Shown here: positions 16,818 through 25,316 of the stretch, one piece after another
Numbering within the stretch: position 1 is the stretch's first letter
Layout of the letters: the number at the start of each line of letters is the position of its first letter
Program-made: the position numbers and the translations under genes
Source of the DNA: Paenibacillus castaneae
GTDB taxonomy: Bacteria; Bacillota; Bacilli; Paenibacillales; Paenibacillaceae
Direction of reading: 5' to 3'
Assembly: GCF_002884445.1 (NCBI RefSeq)
Contig: NZ_KZ614144.1
Location: forward strand, 6,147,920-6,211,919
Length of the DNA stretch: 64,000 nucleotides
The notes under the pieces: generated by a model
What the model was told of the DNA's origin: nothing
The model's database searches: none
Seen by the model: the letters and a program-made list of their open reading frames with translations, nothing else

Positions 16818-17807
16818 ATGACTCAATGCTCTAATTGCAATACTTCCGAGCTTATTTATGAAATAAAGGCGGCAGGCAAACAAAATCTACAGGTTCTCCC
16901 GCAAATCATCCCCTTCTTAAATGCCAGACGCACGCTTGTAAGTTCTACGGATGATACGTTGTTCGTAAAAGAGTCTGGCATTGCGGATTTTGATGATTTC
17001 TGCAAAGATCATATGGATGTCGAGCAGCTTACATTCCGATTACAGGATGAGTCTTGGCGGCCCTTGCACGAGCTGGAAGCAGCTCTATCTTCACAATGGG
17101 TAGATGAGATTATTCGGCAGCAGCGCATAATCTGCTATGCTCAGCCGATTGTCGATGAGCGTGGTTCTGTATATGCACATGAGATGCTCGCACGGTTTAT
17201 TCAGGAGGATGGGAGTCTCCTCTCTCCAATGAAAGTATTTGAAGCTGCGAAGCTGCGCAATCGCTTATATTCGCTTGATCGTTTATGCAGAATGACGGCT
17301 GTTCATTCTTCAGCAGGCTTGTCAGGAAAAATATTTATTAATTTCATCCCAACCTCGATCTATTCACCGCAGCACTGCTTGCAATCGACGATCCAGTTGG
17401 CGCAGCAGCTCCGTATCGAGCCTTCCATGTTTGTATTTGAAGTTGTGGAGACCGAGAAGGTTGATGATCTGGAGCATTTGAAAAATATTCTGGGCTATTA
17501 TAAGCAGCGCGGCTTCCAGTATGCACTGGATGATGTGGGGGAAGGCTTCAGCACAATCGAGCTGCTCCAGGAATTAAAGCCTCATTATATGAAGCTGGAT
17601 AAAGGATTCGTACAGGGAGTTTCTTCATGCCCTGAAAAACAGGAGGTCGCCCTAAAGCTGCTTCATGCTGCTCTACAAATCAATTCAGTTCCGCTAGCTG
17701 AGGGAGTAGAGGAAGAAGCAGATTTCACTTGGCTTCGCGATTCCGGATTCCAGCTGTTCCAGGGTTATTTATTCGGGAGGCCGGCTCCTATTAATCAATG
17801 CTCATAA
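16818..17807 (+). CDS. EAL-domain cyclic di-GMP phosphodiesterase
   Basis: A 329-residue cytoplasmic protein. The N-terminal 110 residues are unassigned and start with a CxxC (QCSNCN). The EAL domain follows: AHEMLARF in place of EAL, the Asn in FINFIP, the Glu in FEVVETE, the DD motif LDDVGEGF, the Lys in MKLDKGF, AEGVEEEADF and FQGYLFGRP. All catalytic residues known for the family are present, so c-di-GMP hydrolysis is likely. With the GGDEF gene at 12289 the window carries opposing c-di-GMP activities, though not in one operon. Confidence 0.85.
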   Translation: MTQCSNCNTSELIYEIKAAGKQNLQVLPQIIPFLNARRTLVSSTDDTLFVKESGIADFDDFCKDHMDVEQLTFRLQDESWRPLHELEAALSSQWVDEIIRQQRIICYAQPIVDERGSVYAHEMLARFIQEDGSLLSPMKVFEAAKLRNRLYSLDRLCRMTAVHSSAGLSGKIFINFIPTSIYSPQHCLQSTIQLAQQLRIEPSMFVFEVVETEKVDDLEHLKNILGYYKQRGFQYALDDVGEGFSTIELLQELKPHYMKLDKGFVQGVSSCPEKQEVALKLLHAALQINSVPLAEGVEEEADFTWLRDSGFQLFQGYLFGRPAPINQCS

Positions 17808-17849
17808 GCGTTCATCTTTACAAAGAGAATCCAGACTGCAGCAAGCTGG

Positions 17850-18779
17850 TTATTGCAAAATAATACCCAGCTGCTTAGCCTGCTTATCCAGCTGCCGTGC
17901 GGCTGCGCCGATACCCATAAACTCATCCACCGCCTGTTGAATACGGATCTGGCTATCACTTATGACGACTTGTGAATGCTTGGTTCCCTTAGCGATCTCC
18001 TGCACTTGGGCGACAATACCCTCCACGTACATGTTTACTTCCTTAGTGGCTTCCTGTACCTGTCCAGCCAGCTTGCGAACTTCACTAGCGACAACGTTGA
18101 AGCCGCGGCCGTGCTCTCCCGCATGAGCGGCTTCAATAGCCGCATTGAGAGCTAAGAGATTGGTTTGCGAAGCGACATCTCGAATCGTTTTCACTATGCC
18201 GCGAATCAGTCCCGTCTGACGCTCAAGCTGCTGGAGAACAACCATATTTTCACTGGATCCTTCCACTATCCTCTTAATGGCAGATTCCACTTCTTGGCTT
18301 CGGGTAATGCCTTCCTTAGCTCGCTCCAGCAGCACATCTGACATTTGCAGCAATTCCTCAGTCAATTTGGCCGTCGCCTGCTCACGGGCACTAATATCCG
18401 TAGCCACTTTAAGAAAAGCGTGTACGCGGCCCTCGTCATCTCGAATGGGCATGTATGTGGCCTCAAGCCACACTGAACGGCCATCTTTCGTCACCCTCAA
18501 TATTTTATCCTGAAAGGCCTTCCCGCTGCGCAATCCATCCCAGAAGTTAACATAGTCTACGCTGTTTACAAATTCCTTCTTACAGAACTGTCGATGCTGC
18601 ATACCAGGCAGCTCAGCTGCTTGATAGCCTATCGCTCTTGCGAAATGATCATTTGCCCAGAGCACTCGCTCATTCATATCAAATTCAATCATAGCAAGCG
18701 ATTGCTCGAGTGCAGAGAGCACCTCTCTTTGTCCCAGAACTTGAGTCGTCACGTATTGTACCGTTTTCGCATCGATCAT
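17850..18779 (-). CDS. Soluble PAS-domain methyl-accepting chemotaxis-type transducer
   Basis: Start ATG 18779 after AAGGGGAT. The 309-residue product has one PAS domain with PAC (LAMIEFDMNERVLWANDHF...LEATYMPIRDDEGRVHAFLKVATDIS) and a short signalling domain with the canonical hairpin tip (VASQTNLLALNAAIEAAHAGEHGRGFNVVA, i.e. the conserved E.AHAGE..GRGF). There is no transmembrane segment and only a minimal helical bundle, so it probably senses an intracellular cue, for example through a PAS cofactor, and feeds CheA or a similar partner encoded elsewhere. Confidence 0.88.
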   Translation of the reverse strand: MIDAKTVQYVTTQVLGQREVLSALEQSLAMIEFDMNERVLWANDHFARAIGYQAAELPGMQHRQFCKKEFVNSVDYVNFWDGLRSGKAFQDKILRVTKDGRSVWLEATYMPIRDDEGRVHAFLKVATDISAREQATAKLTEELLQMSDVLLERAKEGITRSQEVESAIKRIVEGSSENMVVLQQLERQTGLIRGIVKTIRDVASQTNLLALNAAIEAAHAGEHGRGFNVVASEVRKLAGQVQEATKEVNMYVEGIVAQVQEIAKGTKHSQVVISDSQIRIQQAVDEFMGIGAAARQLDKQAKQLGIILQ

Positions 18780-18997
18780 GTAGATGATCCCCTTTTTCCA
18801 ACTAATTGTATTGTACATAGTTTGTATAACTTTTGCATTGAATTATACAAATACCACAAGAAATTAGCAAGTTATTTCCTATAAACGATCCATTAATACC
18901 GGAAATCCCTGATAATCCAACCATATTGTATAGTTTATGTACAATTTCAGTCATTCCGTGTTTCCAGCCATATAAACAGTGCATTCAAAAAATAAAT

Positions 18998-19046
18998 AGG
19001 GTTATCCCTTCAAGCCGGTTGTTCAGACGCTTGAAGGAATAACCCT
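18998..19046 (-). terminator. Intrinsic terminator of the YitT gene
   Basis: A long stem, AGGGTTATCCCTTCAAG at 18998-19014 against CTTGAAGGAATAACCCT at 19030-19046 with one mismatch, lies 45 bp after the yitT-type stop; an AT-rich tail follows on the minus strand. Confidence 0.8.
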
Positions 19047-19090
19047 GTTATATGCATAATTTCGGAACAATAAGCGAACATCATTCCGTA

Positions 19091-19927
19091 CTATTTCGAA
19101 ATATCCACGAAGCCTTCTCCAAACACATCCCTTACATCGTGGATGGTAATAAACGCTTCTTTGTCTATCGATCTTACAATTTTCTTAAGCATACTTACTT
19201 CCTGTTTGCTAATGACGATATAGAGCAGCTCTTTGGGCGAGTTTGAATAGTAACCCCGTCCATAGATGACGGTGACGCCTCTGTCCATGATCACATTGAC
19301 TTGCTCCGCTATTTTATTCTGCTCCTTGGATACAATCGTAATCGCCTTCTTAGGGTTGACCCCTTCAATAATGAAATCCATCACTTTGGTTGCGATATAG
19401 AGCATAACAATGGTGAACATTAAGCCTTGAATCCCAATAATGAACGATGACGCGAAAACAACAACCAAATCAATTAACAAGAGCGCATAGCTGACATTCC
19501 AGTCTAAGTATTTATGCATGATTTTGGCCATAATAGTTGACCCTGCTGTTGTCCCGCCAACTCTTATAATCAAGCCTATTCCCACTCCGCCAAATACACC
19601 GCCGAATATTGCGTTAATGATTAAATCATCCGATACAATATGCCAGTTTTCCGTAAGGTGCAAAAACAGTGAATTAAACAATACCGCAATAATCGTATAA
19701 ACCGTCGTCGTCTTATCCAAAAATTTATAGCCCACGATTAATAATAGGGAGTTGAGGATCAAGCTTAAAAGCCCGGGAGACCAATGGTATAGGTAATAGA
19801 AAATAATAGTTACCCCTGTTACCCCGCCTTCGCCGAACTCACTGGGAATAATGAACAGATTGACGGCTAAGGAGAAGAATATGGATCCGATCATAATGAC
19901 AATAATATCTAGAATGCGTTTTTTCAT
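19091..19927 (-). CDS. YitT family membrane protein
   Basis: Start ATG 19927 after AAGAAGGGA. The 278-residue product has the family layout: about five helices of DUF161 (SIFFSLAVNLFIIPSEFGEGGVTG near the N terminus is diagnostic, then GGVFGGVGIGLIIRVGGTTAGS) and a cytoplasmic DUF2179 domain (ITIVSKEQNKIAEQVNVIMDRGVT...IHDVRDVFGEGF). Several paralogues exist in most Bacillales; none has an established transport substrate. Monocistronic with a strong terminator. Confidence 0.92.
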   Translation of the reverse strand: MKKRILDIIVIMIGSIFFSLAVNLFIIPSEFGEGGVTGVTIIFYYLYHWSPGLLSLILNSLLLIVGYKFLDKTTTVYTIIAVLFNSLFLHLTENWHIVSDDLIINAIFGGVFGGVGIGLIIRVGGTTAGSTIMAKIMHKYLDWNVSYALLLIDLVVVFASSFIIGIQGLMFTIVMLYIATKVMDFIIEGVNPKKAITIVSKEQNKIAEQVNVIMDRGVTVIYGRGYYSNSPKELLYIVISKQEVSMLKKIVRSIDKEAFITIHDVRDVFGEGFVDISK

Positions 19928-20141
19928 AGCTTGTCCCTTCTTGGTGAGCTGCACAGTCGCTTTTTTTTAAGTTACTATTCAGCGTATCATCTCTAATAAG
20001 AAATGAAAAGGTACCAAATTCAGGCTTCCCTTTCCCTGAAACACCATTGATATTGTGGAAATAAATGCAAGCACCTTTTTGATCTCCAAATAATACGATG
20101 GAATATGCAGCATGACATTAGCCTAGAAAGGTGTGACAGTT

Positions 20142-21230
20142 ATGACTGGAATCATCAAACACTTCTATGCAAACGGCAATACAGCCCTTGGTTTTACCAG
20201 CCTATTCGATTCGTCTTTGCAAGAAGTGGAGCGCCTTTATATTTTGAAAGATGGACCCATTGCCGTGAGATCCCAGTTGATTCAAGCTGTCGCGGACGAT
20301 ATGGCCGGTGACGGCTATGATATTTGGTTAATCCACTGCCCCTCCGATAATGATGCGCTCGATGGATTAATTGTTCCTGCAATAAAGCTCGGGATCATCG
20401 ATGGAACAGGGCCACGTTTCACTGTGCCTCAATTGCCGGGAGCAACCCTGCAATACGTTAATGTGGGTGAAGCCTCCTATTCCGACAATTTAAGCGCGCA
20501 TAAGCAGGAAATTGATCGCTTAACTATTCAAATCGCGGAAGCGTATGAGCGTGCTTACGCCAGTTTCGCTAAAGCACTGCGCATTCATGACGATTGGGAA
20601 GCACTCTATATCGACAACATGAATTTTAAAGCAGCCGATGAATTGACTATGTCCTATATCCATACACTCTATGGCGATAGTAGGCTGCAGAAGCCAAGCC
20701 GGGTTGACCGCCGGTTTCTAGGTGCTGCGACGCCGCTCGGTGCAGTTGATTTCGTTCCGAATCTGACAGACGGCTTGAAAAGGTATTTCGTAAAAGGCCG
20801 CGCTGGTTCCGGTAAATCGACTATGCTCAAAAAAATAGCTTCAGCTGCAATCGAACGAGGTCTCGATGTCGAAATTTATCATTGCGGCTTCGATCCAAAC
20901 AGCTTGGATATGGTCATCGTAAGAGAGCTTGGCTTCGCTATATTTGACAGTACGGCGCCGCATGAATATTTCCCTGATCGCTCCGATGATGAGATCGTGG
21001 ATATGTACATTTCTTGTATCAAGCCCGGAACCGATGAATTGTATTCGGATAGCATCGCCGACATCAAAGCCCGCTACGCTGCACAAATGAAGCAATCGAT
21101 CGAGCACCTTGCATTTGCCAAGTCACTGCAGGATGAACGGGAGAAAATCTATGCTCAGTCTACTGATCTCCGGCAGCTGGAGCAAATCAAAGAAGGCATT
21201 AAGCAGACAATTGCAAGAAATTTTGCCTAA
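20142..21230 (+). CDS. PRK06851-family P-loop protein with duplicated domain
   Basis: Start ATG 20142, 8 bp after AAAGGTG. The 362-residue protein consists of two similar halves. The second half has a full Walker A, GRAGSGKS at residues 219-226, followed by EIYHCGFDPNSLDMVIVRELGFAIFDST. The first half has the same plan (IWLIHCPSDNDALDGLIVPAIKLGIIDGT) but its P-loop position reads KDGPIAVRS, lacking the GxGKS. So one active and one degenerate nucleotide site are predicted. Function of the family is unknown. A strong terminator follows at 21254-21303. Confidence 0.8.
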   Translation: MTGIIKHFYANGNTALGFTSLFDSSLQEVERLYILKDGPIAVRSQLIQAVADDMAGDGYDIWLIHCPSDNDALDGLIVPAIKLGIIDGTGPRFTVPQLPGATLQYVNVGEASYSDNLSAHKQEIDRLTIQIAEAYERAYASFAKALRIHDDWEALYIDNMNFKAADELTMSYIHTLYGDSRLQKPSRVDRRFLGAATPLGAVDFVPNLTDGLKRYFVKGRAGSGKSTMLKKIASAAIERGLDVEIYHCGFDPNSLDMVIVRELGFAIFDSTAPHEYFPDRSDDEIVDMYISCIKPGTDELYSDSIADIKARYAAQMKQSIEHLAFAKSLQDEREKIYAQSTDLRQLEQIKEGIKQTIARNFA

Positions 21231-21253
21231 GCATCATAACGATTCCGATATGC

Positions 21254-21303
21254 AGAAAGCCTGCAGCACTTCACCAAATTGGCGAAGGCTGCAGGCTTTC
21301 TTA
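21254..21303 (+). terminator. Intrinsic terminator of the PRK06851-type gene
   Basis: A 14-bp stem (AGAAAGCCTGCAGC and GCTGCAGGCTTTCT) around a 20-nt loop, ending TTTCTTAT; 23 bp after the stop. Confidence 0.85.
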
Positions 21304-21524
21304 TAGGGCTGAAGCTTGTATTCATTATTCCACTTTGTTAAGAACACCACTGACTAGCCCAGCATCAACTGCTGCAGCTACATAAGGTATAGCCCAAGCC
21401 CGAATCTACCGCTTGTGGTTTTGTAAAGTTCGTGCCCTACAAGGAGTGCGAAAGCAACCATTTGAGTATAATAATGGACAATATATGAGAATGAAAATTT
21501 GATTTATGATGATAAGGAGCCCTT

Positions 21525-23321
21525 ATGTTGATCGATCATGCTTTTACGATTAATAAACGACCCCTCCCTTGGACAAAAGCGATTAGTGCCGGTATATGCT
21601 CCGGGATACCCGTCCTCGTTGGACTACTAGCAGGAAAATTCGAATACGGATTAATGGCTGGCATCGGCAGCTTCACTTACCTTTATGTATTCAATATCCC
21701 TTATGCCCAGAGAGCAAAGAAGCTTTTCTTCGCTCTTCTTGGCATGTCCATATCCGTTGGTCTAGGAACGTTGCTCGCCCCCTTCCCAATTGCTTCAGCA
21801 CTGGTAGTGGGCTTGATTGGAGCAATCGCTACATTTATTTTTGGAGCTTTGCGAATTGCAGGGCCAGCAGCGATATTTTTTGTGTTAGGTTTTGCGATGG
21901 CTACTGGAATGGCTATTGATCCCTCGCTAGCTCCCTTTCGTGCTGGGCTCGTTTCTTTAGGCGGAGGATTGGCTTGGGTAATTGGAATGGTTGGCTGGCT
22001 CCGCAATCCCTATGGACCAGAAATTATCGCGATAAAAAAAACGTATCAAGATCTTGCTCACTATATAGACTCAGTGGGGACGAATAGATCCGATGAGACT
22101 AAGCGGAGACTTGTATCCACGTTCAAATCAACCGAAGATACGCTTTCAGCAGGGTATGCAGCCTGGAGAAGTTCAGAACCCTATATACAGCTAATTTTAT
22201 TGTATGAACGTGCGAATGAGATTTTTGTAGGTGTTTTGGATAAGAACGAGATGGTTCCGCCACAGCTGTTAACAGCTATACGTAATATTGCAGTGGAGGA
22301 GCTTATTAAGGAACCGCTAGGAGAGATTGATCATGAAATCAATATCTCAAAACCTTCTCTGAAGCGTATTTTTAATGATTCTTTTAATAGGAGCTCCCTT
22401 GTTTTGCTTACAGCTATACGATACGGAGTAGTCCTCTCTATTGCTGCTATTGTCGCTTATTCCTTTGACTTTAACCGATCCTATTGGATTACCTTATCCT
22501 GTGCGGCAGTCATGTCGGGATCGTCCATCATTTCCACATTCCATCGTGCGATTCAGCGTTCATTAGGAACAGTCGTCGGAATATTGATCGCAACGATTAT
22601 TCTTTTCCTTCATCCTGAGGGGATTGTTATTGTAATAGCTATCGTCATATTAACCTTCCTCACAGAGCTGGCCATCGTTCTGAATTATGCGATTGCCGTA
22701 TTATTTATTACGCCTAATGCCTTGCTCCTTGCCGAAAGCACAACTCCGTTACAACATGCTGCTTACTTCACTACTGCAAGAATAACAGATGTGGTTATAG
22801 GTTCTGTTATTGGTCTCATTGGAACATTATTGATAGGTCGGAGACAGGCTTCAGGTTTGCTTTCCGATCTCATGGTTCAAACCATTCGAAGCCAGCAGCA
22901 ATATCTTTTTTTGTTGTTTTCGAAGCATAGAACCGGATTGGATTTCAAACCGTTTCTGGAACGAAACGCGATGAAGACCCATTCAAACAATTTAAGGCTT
23001 GTATACACAACGGCACTTGGAGAAATGCCAAGCCGAAAAATAGCACTAGAAAGCTTTAATCCAGCTATAGACTCTATCGAGCATTTAGGATATTTACTGG
23101 AAGCCTGCCAGAAATACGCTGATCGCCCTACTCTGTCAGATGAAAGCCTTGCCCAGCTGCTGCTTGTCTTCGAAACGATGGCAGCAGCAATTGAGCATCG
23201 TTATCCGCTATCCATGAAACACGTCCCCGAAATCCAAGCTTTTTCAAAAATTCAACAAGAGATCATCCATCTTCAAAAACATATTCAAATGATTACTGCG
23301 CAAAGCGAATCAATCCCGTAA
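21525..23321 (+). CDS. FUSC family transporter (aromatic-acid exporter-like)
   Basis: AAGGAGC precedes ATG 21525. The 598-residue protein has two blocks of membrane helices (residues about 15-160 and 300-440) separated and followed by soluble helical regions, the arrangement of FUSC/YccS/AaeB proteins. The second block begins with the typical ILLTAIRYGVV...SYWITLSCAAVMSGSS...TFHRAIQRSLGTVVG pattern (FUSC signature R..GT..G). These proteins are thought to export aromatic or toxic acids. No partner membrane-fusion gene is adjacent. A hairpin at 23338-23364 follows. Confidence 0.85.
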   Translation: MLIDHAFTINKRPLPWTKAISAGICSGIPVLVGLLAGKFEYGLMAGIGSFTYLYVFNIPYAQRAKKLFFALLGMSISVGLGTLLAPFPIASALVVGLIGAIATFIFGALRIAGPAAIFFVLGFAMATGMAIDPSLAPFRAGLVSLGGGLAWVIGMVGWLRNPYGPEIIAIKKTYQDLAHYIDSVGTNRSDETKRRLVSTFKSTEDTLSAGYAAWRSSEPYIQLILLYERANEIFVGVLDKNEMVPPQLLTAIRNIAVEELIKEPLGEIDHEINISKPSLKRIFNDSFNRSSLVLLTAIRYGVVLSIAAIVAYSFDFNRSYWITLSCAAVMSGSSIISTFHRAIQRSLGTVVGILIATIILFLHPEGIVIVIAIVILTFLTELAIVLNYAIAVLFITPNALLLAESTTPLQHAAYFTTARITDVVIGSVIGLIGTLLIGRRQASGLLSDLMVQTIRSQQQYLFLLFSKHRTGLDFKPFLERNAMKTHSNNLRLVYTTALGEMPSRKIALESFNPAIDSIEHLGYLLEACQKYADRPTLSDESLAQLLLVFETMAAAIEHRYPLSMKHVPEIQAFSKIQQEIIHLQKHIQMITAQSESIP

Positions 23322-23337
23322 AGCATGTAATTCAAAC

Positions 23338-23364
23338 TAAAAGGGCACCCCACGGGATGCCCTC
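23338..23364. terminator. Hairpin between FUSC gene and MFS remnant
   Basis: AGGGCA (23342-23347) and TGCCCT (23358-23363) pair; a T-run follows only on the minus strand, so the better fit is the terminator of the former gene whose 3' end survives at 23384-23479. Confidence 0.6.
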
Positions 23365-23383
23365 TCAGCTCTGATCATGCCGA

Positions 23384-23479
23384 TCATCGTTTCGGTTTGG
23401 AACAAAATACAGGTAGAATCAGCGAGAGTGCGAGCGCACCAACCATCAACAGTTCTCCTGCTATATTCAAGGTCATCAT
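23384..23479 (-). pseudogene. C-terminal remnant of a membrane transporter (MFS-like)
   Basis: The minus strand encodes MMTLNIAGELLMVGALAL then SLILPVFCSKPKR and a stop: one hydrophobic helix and a basic tail, as at the end of an MFS permease. It directly follows the HxlR gene and keeps a terminator. Just 31 codons remain, so an internal deletion appears to have fused the transporter end to the HxlR gene. MFS identity is inference from a single helix. Confidence 0.4.
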
Positions 23480-23486
23480 GACGTAC

Positions 23487-23861
23487 TTATTCACAAAGCG
23501 GTTTAGAATCCTTCCATACGACATGCTTACCATAATTCTCGCCCCAGTCATACATCGATCGCAATACCGGCATCAGACTTTGTCCATACTCGGTAAGAGA
23601 ATACTCCACTTTAGGCGGAACCTCCGGATATACCTTCCTCAAGAGCAATTGATCCTCTTCCAGCTCACGAAGCTGATTGGTTAGCATTTTTTGCGTAATA
23701 TTGGGGATCAGTTTTTTTAGCTCGCCAAACCGTTTTGTTCCTTCTAAACCCAGATGCCACAAAATAATCAGCTTCCACTTTCCTCCTATGACTGCTAGGG
23801 TTAATTCCTTATGACAATTAATTTCCTTAAGATTAATTCGTTCTTTCACCTGATTTGCCAT
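23487..23861 (-). CDS. HxlR family transcriptional regulator
   Basis: Start ATG 23861 after GGGGAGAT. The 124-residue product is a canonical HxlR winged helix: ELTLAVIGGKWKLIILWHL, KRFGELKKLIPNITQKMLTNQLRELEEDQLL and the wing RKVYPEVPPKVEYSLTEYG, with one N-terminal cysteine (INCHKEL) of the sort used for thiol sensing in YodB/HypR. It lies downstream of hxlAB on the same strand, separated by a terminator. In B. subtilis HxlR activates hxlAB from a divergent position, so this gene may be the local HxlR or the regulator of the lost transporter at 23384. Confidence 0.9.
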   Translation of the reverse strand: MANQVKERINLKEINCHKELTLAVIGGKWKLIILWHLGLEGTKRFGELKKLIPNITQKMLTNQLRELEEDQLLLRKVYPEVPPKVEYSLTEYGQSLMPVLRSMYDWGENYGKHVVWKDSKPLCE

Positions 23862-23917
23862 TATGATCTCCCCTTTCCCGCAGTATACCATAGCTGCCTT
23901 ATGAACCGAACAAATAG

Positions 23918-23948
23918 AAAAACCGTCCTCACCAAGTGGTGAGAACGA
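23918..23948 (-). terminator. Intrinsic terminator of hxlAB
   Basis: CGTCCTCACC and GGTGAGAACG pair around AAGT with one G-T wobble and the minus strand continues GTTTTTC; 28 bp past the hxlB stop. Confidence 0.8.
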
Positions 23949-23975
23949 TTTGAAATTTTACCAGAGCGAAATAGC

Positions 23976-24533
23976 CTACTCCAGATTGGCGTGGTTTCCG
24001 TACATCCCAACCGTATCTAAGCCCTGTTTCTCCATCATCAAAAGAATAACAGCATCATAAAAAATCAATAACGTCTGTTCGAATAAAGAGGCCATCGGCT
24101 GAATGGTTGCATAGCTGCCATTCGCTCTATCCTTCGGTGATCCCGGTAATTTGACTGTGTGGTCCGCCAGCATACCAATCGAAGATTCTGGAGCAATCGT
24201 AACTGCAATAAGCGATGCTTCTATGCTTTTCGCTTTCTCAGCCATAGTAATTAAGCTCTTCGTTTCTCCAGAGCCTGAGCCGATGATGAGAACATCCCCC
24301 TTGGCGATACCAGGAGTGACCGTTTCTCCAACTACATAAGCCGCAATCCCCATTTGCATAAGGCGCATGGCGAAGGCACGTCCCACTAAGCCCGATCTTC
24401 CGGCTCCCGCAAGGAAGACCTTACGGGACGCTAGAATCATATCCGCCATTTTCTTAGTCTCTTCTTCTGAGATTAAGGATACAGAGCGCTGCAGTTCCTT
24501 CACAATTTCAGCTGTATATTTCGTCGTTTCCAT
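23976..24533 (-). CDS. hxlB: 6-phospho-3-hexuloisomerase
   Basis: A 185-residue SIS-domain isomerase converting D-arabino-hex-3-ulose-6-phosphate to fructose-6-phosphate, the second step of the ribulose monophosphate pathway. The sugar-phosphate-binding SIS signature GAGRSGLVGRAFAMRLMQMG is near residue 40, followed by IGSGSGET, the VTIAPESSIG segment with its catalytic glutamate, and MEKQGLDTVGMYGNHANLE at the C terminus as in B. subtilis HxlB. It starts 6 bp after the hxlA stop codon, indicating translational coupling. Confidence 0.95.
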   Translation of the reverse strand: METTKYTAEIVKELQRSVSLISEEETKKMADMILASRKVFLAGAGRSGLVGRAFAMRLMQMGIAAYVVGETVTPGIAKGDVLIIGSGSGETKSLITMAEKAKSIEASLIAVTIAPESSIGMLADHTVKLPGSPKDRANGSYATIQPMASLFEQTLLIFYDAVILLMMEKQGLDTVGMYGNHANLE

Positions 24534-24539
24534 CGGATA

Positions 24540-25172
24540 CTAGGCCTGACTAACCAGTTTCTTCATTTCCGCTGCCGTTGCCTTCTTATCCTCTTGGCTT
24601 GTGATGCCTCCGCCTACAATAACAAGATCCGGTTCAGCTTTGATAACCTCTGGCAGCGTGCTCAGCTTAATGCCGCCCGCAATAGCTGTTTTGGCATGCT
24701 TCACTACGCGTTTAATTGCCAACAACTCTTCAAATGAGTTCTTTCCAGCCGCTTGGTGGTCGTAACCGGAGTGTACGCAAATATAGTCTACGCCAAGAGC
24801 GTCAATCTCTTTCGCTCTTCCTTCAATATCTTTCACATTGATCATGTCCACCATAATTTTCTTGTTATGCTTCTTAGCTTCATCCACGGCACCCTTAATG
24901 GTCGAATCATCAGATACCCCCAGAACGGTAATAATATCTGCTCCTGATTCGGAAGCCTTCATAACCTCATATCCGCCAGCATCCATGATTTTCAAATCAG
25001 CGAGTACGCGCAAATTCGGGAAGGCAGCCTTGATTTCCTTAACAGCCTTAAGCCCTTCATTAATAACAACCGGTGTTCCTATTTCAACGATATCTATATA
25101 ATCCGCTACTTCTGCCACTACCCGCTTAGCTTCAGGAATATCGACAAGATCGAGTGCTAATTGAAGTTCCAT
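24540..25172 (-). CDS. hxlA: 3-hexulose-6-phosphate synthase
   Basis: A 210-residue aldolase of the OMP-decarboxylase fold that condenses formaldehyde with ribulose-5-phosphate. Catalytic signature residues are visible: Asp8, Glu30, and the D-x-K-x-x-D motif ADLKIMDAGG (Asp59, Lys61, Asp64), then VHSGYDHQ and the phosphate-binding IVGGGIT. AAGGGAGCG precedes ATG 25172. With hxlB it gives formaldehyde detoxification and assimilation. The promoter has a good -10 but poor -35 and a palindrome at about -45, fitting activator control. Confidence 0.95.
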   Translation of the reverse strand: MELQLALDLVDIPEAKRVVAEVADYIDIVEIGTPVVINEGLKAVKEIKAAFPNLRVLADLKIMDAGGYEVMKASESGADIITVLGVSDDSTIKGAVDEAKKHNKKIMVDMINVKDIEGRAKEIDALGVDYICVHSGYDHQAAGKNSFEELLAIKRVVKHAKTAIAGGIKLSTLPEVIKAEPDLVIVGGGITSQEDKKATAAEMKKLVSQA

Positions 25173-25216
25173 GTGGTTATCGCTCCCTTATCCATCATTA
25201 TTTTTGATACAAGCTT

Positions 25217-25263
25217 ATTGTAAATGCTTGATTTCCTTTTCGGAAGTAGGCACAATATTGTGC
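25217..25263 (-). promoter_or_regulatory. hxlAB promoter region with 14-bp palindrome
   Basis: On the minus strand a TACAAT -10 hexamer (25217-25222) has no good -35 at 17-18 bp. The perfect palindrome GCACAATATTGTGC at 25250-25263 is centred about 37 bp further upstream, a usual place for an activator. HxlR or the neighbouring LysR protein are candidates. Confidence 0.5.
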
Positions 25264-25316
25264 TGTAGTTACCTAGAGGATACTAATGTGATAGATAAGG
25301 GTTATTTCAATCGCTA

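Noticed and set aside
18802..18984. 60-codon minus-strand frame upstream of the PAS transducer
   Set aside because: Low-complexity AT-rich sequence without a ribosome site or family; overlaps the promoter region.
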